Shown piece by piece: positions 9,283-18,862 of a stretch of 64,000 bases of DNA (position 1 is its first letter; each line of letters starts with the position of its first letter). The DNA comes from JAZKFT01 sp040386335 (lineage in GTDB: Bacteria; Bacteroidota; Bacteroidia; Chitinophagales; Chitinophagaceae): the NCBI GenBank assembly GCA_040386335.1, contig JAZKFT010000025.1, forward strand, positions 62,001 to 126,000. The letters run 5' to 3'. The notes under the pieces were generated by a model. It had not been told where the DNA came from and did no database searches. It saw nothing but the letters and a program-made list of their open reading frames with translations. The translations under genes and the position numbers were made by a program.

Positions 9283-9783
9283 ATGTCACAACAATATCTT
9301 TCTGAGTTAAGGGTCTTCAGTTTCAATTTCCCCCCAAAGGGTTGGGCCCCATGCAATGGACAACTACTACCCATCAGCCAGAACCAGGCGCTGTTTTCAC
9401 TCCTGGGCGTGGCTTATGGCGGTGATGGTGTTAGCACTTTCGGTTTGCCCAATTTACAGGGATCCGTTCCCATGCATGTAGGCAATGGCATGGTTCAGGG
9501 ACAAAAAGGCGGCGAGAACGCCCACACTCTTTTACTGAACGAAATGCCGATGCACAGCCATGCAGCAATCGGAAGTTCCCTTGCTCCGAACGTTGGTACA
9601 CCTGCCAATAGTTTCTGGCCCAGCGGCAGTGGCTTTAAACCCTATGCCGCCCAGGGCACCGGGATGATGTCGGGACAGGCAGTGGGCATGACTGGCAATA
9701 ACCAGCCACACGATAATATGGCGCCATACCTCACGCTTAATATCTGTATCGCCGTAACGGGTATTTTCCCTTCCAGGAACTAA
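9283..9783 (+). CDS. Phage tail collar domain protein 2 (MdpB-like)
   Basis: The middle paralogue is 166 residues long. The collar domain reads ELRVFSFNFPPKGWAPCNGQ and YGGDGVSTFGLPNLQGSVPM; the tail ends LTLNICIAVTGIFPSRN. It is more like the third paralogue than the first (both have QNQALFSLLG or QNTALFSLLG), which points to stepwise duplication. The variable middle (about 85-140) is where the three differ most and is the likely binding face. Confidence 0.85.
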   Translation: MSQQYLSELRVFSFNFPPKGWAPCNGQLLPISQNQALFSLLGVAYGGDGVSTFGLPNLQGSVPMHVGNGMVQGQKGGENAHTLLLNEMPMHSHAAIGSSLAPNVGTPANSFWPSGSGFKPYAAQGTGMMSGQAVGMTGNNQPHDNMAPYLTLNICIAVTGIFPSRN

Positions 9784-9816
9784 GTTTTCGATTTTCAACT
9801 TTAAAAAACTAACACT

Positions 9817-10344
9817 ATGTCTGATCAATTTATTGGAGAAATAAGGATGTTTGGCTGCAACTTTCCGCCAGTCGCATGGGCACAATGTAACGGGCAGCTA
9901 TTGTCTATTAGCCAAAACACGGCGCTCTTTTCGCTGTTGGGAACTTATTATGGTGGTAATGGCGTCACCACGTTTGGCTTGCCCAATTTACAGGGCAGGG
10001 CTGCATTGGACCAGGGCCATGGTTCCGGCTTGTCCGAATATCCCATCGGCGTAAGTGGCGGCGCCCCTGCAGTAACGCTTGGTTTGACGCAAATGCCTGC
10101 TCATACGCATTCCGCACTGGGTAGTACTGCTGCCAACAATGCCAACCCAACAGGACTTACCTGGGCCAACCCCACCGGGCGGCCCGCACCAAATTACTTT
10201 GCGAATGCAGTGGGAACCCCTCAACCGATGAATCAACAGGCCCTGGCCATTGCAGGAAACAGCCAAGCCCATAATAACCTGATGCCGTACCAGGTGGTCA
10301 ACTTTTGCATTGCTGTGCAAGGTACTTTCCCGCAAAGACCTTAA
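9817..10344 (+). CDS. Phage tail collar domain protein 3 (MdpB-like)
   Basis: The third paralogue has 175 residues, slightly longer because of an insertion around the variable middle (SEYPIGVSGGAPAVTLGL). The collar motifs FIGEIRMFGCNFPPVAWAQCNG and YGGNGVTTFGLPNLQGRAAL are intact and the last strand is VVNFCIAVQGTFP. No phage structural, lysis or replication genes are near, so this is a chromosomal cassette rather than a prophage remnant. The transcript probably ends at the hairpin at 10449. Confidence 0.85.
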   Translation: MSDQFIGEIRMFGCNFPPVAWAQCNGQLLSISQNTALFSLLGTYYGGNGVTTFGLPNLQGRAALDQGHGSGLSEYPIGVSGGAPAVTLGLTQMPAHTHSALGSTAANNANPTGLTWANPTGRPAPNYFANAVGTPQPMNQQALAIAGNSQAHNNLMPYQVVNFCIAVQGTFPQRP

Positions 10345-10448
10345 TAGCTGCAGGAATATCTTAGTAATTTGCAATTTGAAAATGGTGTATGAATTTGAAT
10401 ATTGATTATTCTTTTAACCAGACGCCATTGAATGAAAATAGTAGCATA

Positions 10449-10497
10449 ACCAGGACGGTGCAACGGGATAGATTCCGTGCATCGTCCTGTTGGTTTA
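10449..10497 (+). terminator. Hairpin terminator after the collar triplet
   Basis: Arms around CCAGGACGGTGCA and TGCATCGTCCTGTTGG pair imperfectly around a short loop (10449-10494), followed by TTT then A-rich sequence. The U run is short, so termination may be partial. It lies between the third collar gene and the start of the large adhesin. Confidence 0.5.
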
Positions 10498-10560
10498 AAA
10501 AAATGTCCGGTTGAAACACTAACTCTTTACGCACTTCCACAACAAATAAAAATCAGTACC

Positions 10561-13500
10561 ATGAATGATACAATTTTACCCATCGGAATCAACGGTCTCT
10601 TTAAAAAAATGATCTCCCCGGTCCTATCAAAACACGCATCCGTATTACTTGTATTGATGCTGGCATATACAGGAGTTGCCGCACAAAACTATGTTGTTAA
10701 CACCACCGCTGATGGCACCAGTTCCACCGGAACCGTTCACCTCAGGGGTGCTATTAATGCCTCCAATGCGGCCGGTGGCGCGCATACTATTACGGTTCCG
10801 GCCGGCACTTACAACCTGACGCTGGGACAATTAATATTAGGCGATATTCCTCAAAACATTACCATTAACGGTGCCGGCCCTGCCACCACCATCATCAATA
10901 TGACTACAACGGCACAAGATCGGATCATGCTGATCAACCCGCCGGGTACCAATGCAAATATCACCACGACGATAACGGGCATCAAGTTTACAAATGGCCG
11001 GTTAGTAAACGATAATTTCGGCGGAGGTGCTATCATTTGTGGCGGGCCCAATAACGTGACCACGCTTACCAACTGTGTATTTGACAACAATACTATAGCT
11101 GCGTCCGTGGTTAATCCAGACGGCGGAGGCGCTCTCAGTTGCGTTGGGGGAGGTACGCTAACTATCGATCAATGCGTTTTTTCCAACAATATATATTCCG
11201 GGCCCGCCAATCTAAGTGGCGGCGCCATCAGATTCAGTGCGTACAGTTATTCTATCGGGGGAGTATATACCTATCCGAACAATACACTGACGGTCACCAA
11301 TAGCACATTTACCAACAATTCTGCGGGCGCCGGCACCGGTAATGGCGGGGCCATTTTTGTTTCGTCACAGGGCTGGTCTACCACTGAAGCACCCCGGCCC
11401 ACATTTACGGTAAACATCACCGAAAATAATTTTACCGCGAACACCGCTTTAGGTGGCGGCGGTGCTATCGGTACCGTCAATTCGTTTCATCCTACTAATG
11501 TGATGCAGATCCATTATAACCGGTTTGTCAACAATGTTTCCGCCGCGGGAAAAGGCAGTGGCATTTATATGGCCGATAACCAGGGTAGCGTAAATGCCAC
11601 CGACAATTGGTGGGGTTGCAATGAAGCCCCAAATACCGGCAGTGCCAGTGGCTGCAATAAAGCCTTCAGGGAGGCAGTTGGCTTGCCAGGTACACTCACA
11701 ACAGTTCCTTATTTGCAGCTGCGGACCAGCGCTTCTGTTGGTGCGCTTTGTTCGGGTGCAGCAGCAACTATCACATCCGGCTTTACCACCAATTCAGCCA
11801 ATGCTGCTATTGCAGCAAGCAATCTTTCGGTTTTTGTTGGACTGCCCATCGCTTTCAGTCAAACACTCGGTGCTTTGTCCAATCAGCAAACCAGCATCCA
11901 GGCCAATGGCACGGCCACAGCTACCTATACAGCGGGTGTCACTGCGGGCGCCGGTACGGTGAATGCTGATGTTGATAATGTAGCAGCAGCCGATGCTGTA
12001 GCCCGGGCAACCATCACGGTCAATTCGTTTCCCGGTGTCACCAACCCGCCGAATACCAATACCTGTACAGGCACCACCGCATCGTTTACAGTAACAGGTT
12101 CTGGGAGTGGTACACTGAGTTATCAATGGTATAAAGGGGCCACTGTTATCGCCAATGGTGCTACCGGTACCGGTTCCAGCATTTCCGGTGCCACCACCAA
12201 TATATTAACCATCACCAATCCTGGTGCTGCCGACGCAGTCGCTAATTACAACGTCAGAGTTTCATCCACCTCGGGCTGTACACCTGCACAGTCCGCCAAT
12301 GCATCGCTGACAGTGAATACCCCGCCAGCCTTTTCTACTGCCCCGGATGATACTACTGCCTGCGCAGGAATCACCGCAACATTTACCGCCAGTGCTACCG
12401 GCAGCGGCACCCTGAGTTACCAATGGTATAAAGGAGCCAGTGTGTTAGCCAACGGTGCTACCGGAAATGGCTCCACTATTTCCGGCGCCACCACAAATAT
12501 ATTAACGATTACCAACCCGGTGCCGGCAGATGCGGCCGCGAATTATAACCTCAGGGTCAGTTCCACATCAGGTTGTACACCTGCCCAGTCTGCTAACGTT
12601 TCATTGATCGTAAATGCTTTGCCAGCCATCACCAGTCACCCGGCCAATGTAGCCACCCCGGCATGCACGGGCAACCCCGCAACATTTAGTGTCACTGCCA
12701 GTGGAAGCGGAACCCTGTCATTCCAATGGTTCAAAGGTGCTACACCTTTATCCGCCGGACCCACCGGCACAGGATCCACCATCGGAATTTCCAGTGCCGT
12801 TACCACATCTGCCCTTACGATCAGTAATCCTTCTCCTTCGGATAATGCAACCGACTATAACGTGAGGGTTAGTTCCAGCACCGGCTGCACCGCGGCTAAT
12901 TCCAATAATGCGACACTCACCATTACTGCACCAAGCCTGCCTACCGCCACCACCAGCGGCAGCAAAACCATCAACAGCGCCAATACACTGATCAGCGATG
13001 CCAGTTGCAAACTCATTGCCAATGTGGTACCTTCCGGTGCCAGCCCGGTATCGGGTAATGTAGCGGCTACTGTTACCATTACCGGCAGCGTGCAGACCCT
13101 GCCCAATAACGCCCCCTATGTACAACGGCATTACGACATCGTTCCCGCCAATAATGCCGCCGCCGCCACTGCAACGATTACGCTGTATTTCACCCAGGCG
13201 GAATTTACAGCCTACAATGCGAATCCCTTTGCATATGTAAAACTGCCGGTTGATGCCGCCGATGCCGCTAATAACAAGCTAAATATCCGGGTGATACAAT
13301 ACCATGGTACCGGCACGGCTCCCGGCAACTATACGGGTAGTTCCGAATTGATCAACCCTGCCGACAATAACATTGTCTGGAACAGTACATACAGCCGTTG
13401 GGAAATAACTTTTAATGTTGTCGGCTTTAGTGGCTTCTATCTTACCGCCAACGATTTGGCCCTGCCTTTGGACCTATTGTCTTTTACCGGCTACACGGAT

Positions 13501-14001
13501 GATTTAAACGCTTCGTTGCAGTGGAAAACCGCCAATGAAAAAGACCTGGCTTATTTTGAAATAGAACGCAGCAACGATGGGGTGAATTTTATTAAAACAG
13601 GCCAATTGACCGCGGGCGCCGCCAGTTATCATTTTACAGAAATACCCGGCGTAAAAGCCCTTTACTTCTACCGGTTAAAAATGATGGACAAAAATGGCGG
13701 GCACCGGTACAGCCACACCATTGTGATCAACCTCAAAAAAACGGTGGTATCGTTACAGGCATTACCAAATCCGTTTACGGATAAACTGATGCTGAATATC
13801 AACACCGGCCAGGCAGATATGGTAACCATTAAACTGATGGACATCAATGGCAAAATACAGCTGCAAAAAAACATGTCGTTGATGGCAGGAACCAACGGCA
13901 TCACCCTTAACGGATTGACGATGCTGGCCAGCGGTATTTATGTATTACAGGTTCATCATGGAAACAGGGTCGAAACCATCAAGCTGGTAAAAACACAGTA
14001 G
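10561..14001 (+). CDS. T9SS-secreted adhesin with beta-helix and Ig-like repeats
   Basis: From ATG 10561 the protein has 1146 residues; an in-frame GTG at 10477 is less likely because only the ATG places the signal peptide (LVLMLAYTGVAAQ) near the N-terminus. Residues about 40-380 form a right-handed parallel beta-helix (repeated FDNNTI, FSNNIY, FTNNSA, NGGAIFVSS). About 490-790 are three Ig-like repeats of roughly 97 residues carrying SGTLSYQWYKGA or a variant. The last 80 residues (ALPNPFTDKLML to ETIKLVKTQ) are a type A T9SS sorting domain. The protein should be exported and anchored to or released from the cell surface. Confidence 0.85.
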   Translation: MNDTILPIGINGLFKKMISPVLSKHASVLLVLMLAYTGVAAQNYVVNTTADGTSSTGTVHLRGAINASNAAGGAHTITVPAGTYNLTLGQLILGDIPQNITINGAGPATTIINMTTTAQDRIMLINPPGTNANITTTITGIKFTNGRLVNDNFGGGAIICGGPNNVTTLTNCVFDNNTIAASVVNPDGGGALSCVGGGTLTIDQCVFSNNIYSGPANLSGGAIRFSAYSYSIGGVYTYPNNTLTVTNSTFTNNSAGAGTGNGGAIFVSSQGWSTTEAPRPTFTVNITENNFTANTALGGGGAIGTVNSFHPTNVMQIHYNRFVNNVSAAGKGSGIYMADNQGSVNATDNWWGCNEAPNTGSASGCNKAFREAVGLPGTLTTVPYLQLRTSASVGALCSGAAATITSGFTTNSANAAIAASNLSVFVGLPIAFSQTLGALSNQQTSIQANGTATATYTAGVTAGAGTVNADVDNVAAADAVARATITVNSFPGVTNPPNTNTCTGTTASFTVTGSGSGTLSYQWYKGATVIANGATGTGSSISGATTNILTITNPGAADAVANYNVRVSSTSGCTPAQSANASLTVNTPPAFSTAPDDTTACAGITATFTASATGSGTLSYQWYKGASVLANGATGNGSTISGATTNILTITNPVPADAAANYNLRVSSTSGCTPAQSANVSLIVNALPAITSHPANVATPACTGNPATFSVTASGSGTLSFQWFKGATPLSAGPTGTGSTIGISSAVTTSALTISNPSPSDNATDYNVRVSSSTGCTAANSNNATLTITAPSLPTATTSGSKTINSANTLISDASCKLIANVVPSGASPVSGNVAATVTITGSVQTLPNNAPYVQRHYDIVPANNAAAATATITLYFTQAEFTAYNANPFAYVKLPVDAADAANNKLNIRVIQYHGTGTAPGNYTGSSELINPADNNIVWNSTYSRWEITFNVVGFSGFYLTANDLALPLDLLSFTGYTDDLNASLQWKTANEKDLAYFEIERSNDGVNFIKTGQLTAGAASYHFTEIPGVKALYFYRLKMMDKNGGHRYSHTIVINLKKTVVSLQALPNPFTDKLMLNINTGQADMVTIKLMDINGKIQLQKNMSLMAGTNGITLNGLTMLASGIYVLQVHHGNRVETIKLVKTQ

Positions 14002-14024
14002 GAGAATATTAAACAGTATTGCAT

Positions 14025-14059
14025 AAAAGCCCGGGAACCAACAGTGACCCGGGCTTTTT
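14025..14059 (+). terminator. Rho-independent terminator of the large adhesin
   Basis: AAAAGCCCGGG and CCCGGGCTTTTT form a perfect stem around a 12-base loop and end in a T run on the plus strand, 24 bases after the adhesin stop. Confidence 0.85.
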
Positions 14060-14165
14060 ACATCTTAAGCATTATGATGGATTTTTTTGGACAAACCTTT
14101 ACTTTGCATGCCTCAACAGCCAGATTGCCATCGTATCCTTTTAATCCAATTAATCCACTCAAATC

Positions 14166-15935
14166 ATGGTTCAGACAGCGACAAAATACGACCCCATAAA
14201 ATATGCCACGCCCACCGGCACTACCCTATCCTGCAAAGGCTGGATACAGGAAGCCGCTTTGCGGATGCTACTCAATAACCTCAACCCCGAAGTGGCCGAA
14301 CGCCCCGACGACCTGATCGTGTACGGCGGCCGTGGTAAGGCGGCCAGGAATTTTGATGCCCTCGACAAGATCATTGCCGGCCTTAAAATATTGGAGAACG
14401 ATGAAAGCCTGCTGATTCAAAGCGGCAAGCCCGTGGGCATTCTGAAAACCCATAAAGATGCTCCCCGCGTGCTGATCAGCAACAGCCAATTGGTTCCCAA
14501 TTGGGCCAACTGGAAACATTTTGACGAACTGGAAAAAAAAGGCCTGATGATGTATGGCCAGATGACCGCCGGCAGTTGGATATATATCGGCAGCCAGGGC
14601 ATCGTTCAGGGCACTTATGAAACCTATGGCGCATTGGCCGACAAGCATTTTAATGGCTCACTCAAAGGCACATTAAACGTAACTGCCGGCCTCGGCGGCA
14701 TGGGCGGCGCACAGCCATTGGCCATCACCATGAATGAAGGTGTAGCCCTGGTTGCCGAAGTGGAAGAATGGCGTATCGACAAACGTATCGAAACCAGGTA
14801 CCTCGACGAAAAATATACCGACATCGATGAAGCCATTGATGCAGGTGTAAGGTATAAGGCGGAAGGCGTAGGGAAAAGCATCGGCGTTCTGTGCAATGCC
14901 ATCGACCTCTTACAAAGATTGATCGATCGTAATATTATCCCCGACACCCTAACCGATCAGACCAGCGCCCACGACCCACTGATCGGTTATGTGCCGCATA
15001 ACCTTACCAATGAACAAGCGAATGTATTACGCAGCGCCAACCCCGAAGCCTATACCGAACGTAGCTACGAAAGCATGTACCTACACGTACAACTGATGTT
15101 ACAGCTAATGGATAATGGCGCCATCACTTTCGATTATGGCAATAATATCAGGGCGAGAGCGCAGGAATACGAAACCCTCAACGCAGACCGCTTAACGCTT
15201 AACGCCAAAACAATCGTTCAAAATTCAGACCGCCTGCCAGTCCCCCCTTTAGGGGGCGGAGGGGGCAAACCCGGCCGTTGCTTCGATTTCCCCGGCTTCG
15301 TTCCCGCCTATATCCGCCCGCTGTTTTGCGAAGGCAAGGGCCCGTTTCGGTGGGCAGCGTTGAGTGGTGATCCGGCTGATATTGCGGTGACCGATGAACT
15401 CATCATGAATATGTTCCCCAACAATAAAGGCATGATCCGCTGGATGAAAATGGCGCAGGAGAAAATTGCCTTCCAGGGATTACCGGCACGCATCTGCTGG
15501 CTGGGCCAGGGCGAACGTGAAAAAGCCGGGCTGGCTATTAATGAACTCGTACGCACCGGCAAAGTAAAAGCCCCGATCGTTATCGGCCGCGACCATCTCG
15601 ATACCGGCTCCGTAGCCAGTCCCAACCGCGAAACGGAAGCCATGATGGACGGCAGCGATGCCGTAGCCGACTGGCCGATCCTCAATGCCCTCGTAAACAC
15701 CGCCGGCGGGGCCAGTTGGGTTAGCCTGCACCATGGCGGCGGCGTAGGCATGGGTTATAGCATTCATGCGGGTATGGTAATTGTGGCAGATGGTACTGAG
15801 GATGCCGCTCTCCGCTTAGCCCGGGTGCTACGCAATGATCCGGGTATGGGGGTGATACGTCATGCGGATGCAGGGTATGAGATCGCAAAACAAACAGCAA
15901 CAACCTTTGGATTAAACCTCGATGAAAAACTGTAA
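14166..15935 (+). CDS. hutU: Urocanate hydratase with an in-frame repeat insertion
   Basis: HutU converts urocanate to imidazolonepropionate with NAD+. The NAD-binding segment TAGLGGMGGAQPLAITMNEG, the conserved FDFPGFVPAYIRPLFC, and the C-terminal LHHGGGVGMGYSIHAG are intact. At 589 residues it is roughly 30 longer than usual. The excess lies at about residues 337-372, between RARAQEY and FDFPGF, where the DNA (15174-15281) holds AACGCTTAACGC-type repeats and a CCCCCTTTAGGGGG palindrome read as PPLGGGGGKPGR. The frame is kept and catalytic motifs are outside the insert, so the enzyme may still work. hutH lies 8 kb upstream. Confidence 0.92.
   Translation: MVQTATKYDPIKYATPTGTTLSCKGWIQEAALRMLLNNLNPEVAERPDDLIVYGGRGKAARNFDALDKIIAGLKILENDESLLIQSGKPVGILKTHKDAPRVLISNSQLVPNWANWKHFDELEKKGLMMYGQMTAGSWIYIGSQGIVQGTYETYGALADKHFNGSLKGTLNVTAGLGGMGGAQPLAITMNEGVALVAEVEEWRIDKRIETRYLDEKYTDIDEAIDAGVRYKAEGVGKSIGVLCNAIDLLQRLIDRNIIPDTLTDQTSAHDPLIGYVPHNLTNEQANVLRSANPEAYTERSYESMYLHVQLMLQLMDNGAITFDYGNNIRARAQEYETLNADRLTLNAKTIVQNSDRLPVPPLGGGGGKPGRCFDFPGFVPAYIRPLFCEGKGPFRWAALSGDPADIAVTDELIMNMFPNNKGMIRWMKMAQEKIAFQGLPARICWLGQGEREKAGLAINELVRTGKVKAPIVIGRDHLDTGSVASPNRETEAMMDGSDAVADWPILNALVNTAGGASWVSLHHGGGVGMGYSIHAGMVIVADGTEDAALRLARVLRNDPGMGVIRHADAGYEIAKQTATTFGLNLDEKL
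15190..15266. repeat. Repeat cluster inside hutU
   Basis: CGCTTAACGCTTAACGCC at 15190-15207 is a two-unit tandem. CCCCC-TTTA-GGGGG at 15243-15256 is a perfect hairpin followed by GGAGGGGGC. The first motif resembles the AAAGCGTTCAGCG repeats at 59312-59349, so the same repeat class occurs both between genes and inside a gene. Confidence 0.6.
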
Positions 15936-16006
15936 AATGACTACCAGGCAGCCGATAGCAGACTATTAACGGCATTCTTTCGGCATAACAGAGTATTTTG
16001 CTTCGA

Positions 16007-17278
16007 ATGCCTGATTTAAAACACATCCGCCTTTGGCTGATAATACCTGCACTGGTATGGGGTGACTTTGTCGCCCATTCCCAGGTTCCCGGCTGTACCG
16101 ACCCGCTGGCAAACAACTTTAACCCGGCTGCCACGTTGAACAATGGCAGCTGCACTTATAATTCCACCAGCTATACACCCCCATTAAAGGTCAACCCGCT
16201 TTCGGATACACTTGTGGAAACCAGCGGCCTTACCGTGGCGGGCAATTACCTGTGGAGTCTTAATGATGGAGAAAATAGTGCGGCGATTTACCGGATTGAT
16301 ACCCTCACCAAAACATTGCTCCAAAGGGTGTATCTCGCAGGAGCCACCAATGAAGATTGGGAAGACCTGAGCTTCGACGGCCATTATTTCTACATCGGCG
16401 ATTTTGGCAACAATGATAACGGAGCCCGCACCGATTTGAAAATCTACAAGTTTCCTTTTAGCGCTATCCCAAACCACGCCACCAACCCCTTCGCGGTTAT
16501 TGACTCAAGCCTTGTTGAAATCATTCATTTTACCTATAGCAATCAGCCGCAACCCCCGGTGCCCAGTCCGGATAATAGTACGGCCTTCGACTGCGAAGCC
16601 ATGATCGTAGACAGTGGGCGCATCCATTTATTTACCAAAAACTGGATCAGTTTAAATACGGTGCACTATATCATCAATGGCATTGCCGCAGGCAGTTATG
16701 TAGCGACACCCCAGGATACATTAGCTACCAATTACCTGGTGACCGCTGCGGCAAAAGCACCGGGCCGCAACGTCGTCGTTTTAATGGGTTATCAAAACAC
16801 GGGTACGGCCAATCATTTTATGCACCTGCTCACCCAATACAGTGGCAACAATTTTTTTAATGGCAACAAACGCAAACTCAACCTCCCCAGTGTTTTAACC
16901 ATGGGGCAGGCCGAAGCAATAACATTTAGAAATGAATCTTATGGTTATATCAGCAATGAAAAATTTGTTGGAGGAAGCAGTCCATTTATTGTAACGGTCA
17001 ACCAGCGATTGCGGTCTTTCAACATCGGCAACTATATTCCTGCTGTGCCCACCACTTATGTGTTTAATGGTTCAGGCAACTGGAGTATGAGCTCCAACTG
17101 GAATTTTTTCCTGCAGCCACCGGCGGCCACCACAACAGGTAGTCAAATCCTGGTGGACCCGCCCGCAGGCAATTCATGTATCCTGGATATACCATACACC
17201 GTAAAGACCGGGAGTGTTTTGCAGGTAAGGCCCGGCAAAACGCTTATTGTAAAGCAAAATCTCATCTTGCAGCGCTAA
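16007..17278 (+). CDS. Secreted protein with a GCTDP/DGSC metal-loop motif
   Basis: From ATG 16007 the protein has 423 residues; a TTG three codons earlier is less likely. A signal peptide (LWLIIPALVWGDFVAHSQ) precedes GCTDPLANNFNPAAT and NGSCTY, a short Cys-bounded loop repeat often found in Bacteroidota surface proteins. The main body (60-360) looks like a beta-propeller-type domain with TSGLTVAGNYLWSLND and DWEDLSFDGHYFYIGDFGNN. The C-terminal 70 residues (GSGNWSMSSNWN, GKTLIVKQNLIL) resemble a G8/surface beta domain. No T9SS sorting signal was seen. Function is unknown. Confidence 0.6.
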   Translation: MPDLKHIRLWLIIPALVWGDFVAHSQVPGCTDPLANNFNPAATLNNGSCTYNSTSYTPPLKVNPLSDTLVETSGLTVAGNYLWSLNDGENSAAIYRIDTLTKTLLQRVYLAGATNEDWEDLSFDGHYFYIGDFGNNDNGARTDLKIYKFPFSAIPNHATNPFAVIDSSLVEIIHFTYSNQPQPPVPSPDNSTAFDCEAMIVDSGRIHLFTKNWISLNTVHYIINGIAAGSYVATPQDTLATNYLVTAAAKAPGRNVVVLMGYQNTGTANHFMHLLTQYSGNNFFNGNKRKLNLPSVLTMGQAEAITFRNESYGYISNEKFVGGSSPFIVTVNQRLRSFNIGNYIPAVPTTYVFNGSGNWSMSSNWNFFLQPPAATTTGSQILVDPPAGNSCILDIPYTVKTGSVLQVRPGKTLIVKQNLILQR

Positions 17279-17296
17279 TCTCAACCCCGCAACAGC

Positions 17297-17746
17297 ATGT
17301 CTTTTAAACAAAAGGTATATGATCATTACCTCAGTCTGGTGAACGGGCGGGTGCTGCACCTGCAAAAAATACTGGCCGATATAACGGAAAGCGCTGCCAA
17401 CGAAACGAAAAGCACAGCGGGAGATAAACATGAGACAGCGTTAGCCATGTTACAAATTGAACAGGCCAACACAGGCGGTCAGCTTCAGAATGCCCTCGCG
17501 CAGCAATCAGACCTGGCGAAAATAAATCCTACGCAACGGGTTTCCGTGATCGTTCCCGGCAGCCTGATTAAAACCAGCCGTGGCTATTTGTTTTTGAGCG
17601 CAGCGTTGGGTAAAGCGATCATTGATGAGTTGCCGGTGATGGCATTGTCGCCACAATCGCCGTTGGGCAAACTGTTGGCCGGCCTTCGTGCGGGAGATGC
17701 TACTTCCATCAATGGCATAACCTACCTGATAGAAGCAGTGGAATAA
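17297..17746 (+). CDS. GreA/GreB C-terminal-like protein
   Basis: A 149-residue protein with an N-terminal coiled coil (KILADITESAANETKSTAGD) and a C-terminal GreA-type FKBP-like domain: VPGSLIKTSRGYLFLSAALG, then ALSPQSPLGKLLAGLRAGD. This fits a small family in Bacteroidota that is sometimes mislabelled as a 3-oxoacyl-ACP synthase. It may bind RNA polymerase, but the acidic tip of true GreA is not obvious. It follows the previous gene by 18 bases and may share its transcript. Confidence 0.65.
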   Translation: MSFKQKVYDHYLSLVNGRVLHLQKILADITESAANETKSTAGDKHETALAMLQIEQANTGGQLQNALAQQSDLAKINPTQRVSVIVPGSLIKTSRGYLFLSAALGKAIIDELPVMALSPQSPLGKLLAGLRAGDATSINGITYLIEAVE

Positions 17747-17920
17747 GGCAGGTACACCAGGGAGTTTTACCGGGAACTATTTGCAAACCGGGAATAATTC
17801 TATTCACTATACCAGTTTCGGTCATGCTGCTCCTGCCAGGTTTTCATTGCACATGTCAGTGCTATTATTTTACGGTTCCCGACCGGAATTAATATTATTG
17901 CACCCTAAACACCATTTTTT

Positions 17921-18862
17921 ATGCTTGGTAAACTATTCAACCTTTTCAAAAAAGAGCCGGCCAGCAAAATAGACTTCTCGCTGGGCTATCCGCGCCTGGC
18001 TGAATTCAAAAAATACCTGGCAAACGGAGACTTTAAAACATTTGAATCCAGGTACGAAGAACTTTCCTGGGATGCAAAAACATTACTGAATGAGGGCATC
18101 GGCCTAAATAATGCCTTTAGCGGTGAGATAGAAAAATGGGTGGACAAAAATCCGGAGTCGTATATCGCACATCTCTTTTCAGGCGTATCCAAAACATGCC
18201 AGGCATGGATAGCCAGGACAAGCGCCAGGGGCTCTGCCGTTTCAGATGAGCGGGCGCAAATGTTTTTGTCCCTTTTGGAAGAAGCTTATGAGCATTTGAA
18301 TACGGCCGATAAAATTAACCCGGAAGATGCCGAAATATGTGCCAGGATGATACGGGTGGGTATGGGGCTTGGCATGGAGACTGAAGTTGTTCTTGGGTAT
18401 TTTGAAGCTGCCGCCGAACTGGTGCCCAACCACCTCATGGCACACCTGATGATGATTAATTTTTTAAATCCCAAGTGGCACGGCAGCCTGGAAGAAATGC
18501 AGGATTTTGCCGAAGAGCGATATGAAGAAGCCGATAGCAGCCTGCTTATTGCCTTACGGCTTTTTGCTATTACAGAAGAATGGAACTATCTCGATATGCA
18601 AGGTGAAACCGAAAAAAGAAAGGCATTTTTCAAAGACGAAAAACGTAAGGGAGAGTTGTTAGACCTGTACAAAAACTACCGGGAGGAGGAAGGCGGTAAA
18701 TTAATGATCCCATATGTATACAATTATTTTTCTTTCTTGTTGTATATGACCGGTGAAAAGAACCTCGCCAGGGAGATCGTTAAGAAAATTACCGCGCAAC
18801 TGACCACCTATCCATGGGCTTACCTGGGTATTGACAGCAATGAAAAATTGCAGGCCATTTGA
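17921..18862 (+). CDS. Helical-repeat (TPR-like) cytoplasmic protein
   Basis: A 313-residue protein without signal peptide, built of paired helices (YIAHLFSGVSKTCQAWIA, AYEHLNTADKINPEDAE, YFEAAAELVPNHLMAHLMM). The pattern and the LNTADKINPEDAEI segment resemble tetratricopeptide repeats, and related proteins are probably peptide- or protein-binding scaffolds. No catalytic motif is visible. It stands alone, with 174 bases upstream and about 400 bases of apparently gene-free sequence downstream. Confidence 0.5.
   Translation: MLGKLFNLFKKEPASKIDFSLGYPRLAEFKKYLANGDFKTFESRYEELSWDAKTLLNEGIGLNNAFSGEIEKWVDKNPESYIAHLFSGVSKTCQAWIARTSARGSAVSDERAQMFLSLLEEAYEHLNTADKINPEDAEICARMIRVGMGLGMETEVVLGYFEAAAELVPNHLMAHLMMINFLNPKWHGSLEEMQDFAEERYEEADSSLLIALRLFAITEEWNYLDMQGETEKRKAFFKDEKRKGELLDLYKNYREEEGGKLMIPYVYNYFSFLLYMTGEKNLAREIVKKITAQLTTYPWAYLGIDSNEKLQAI

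Noticed and set aside
10477..10560. Upstream GTG start for the large adhesin
   Set aside because: The added residues overlap a terminator hairpin and displace the signal peptide from the N-terminus.
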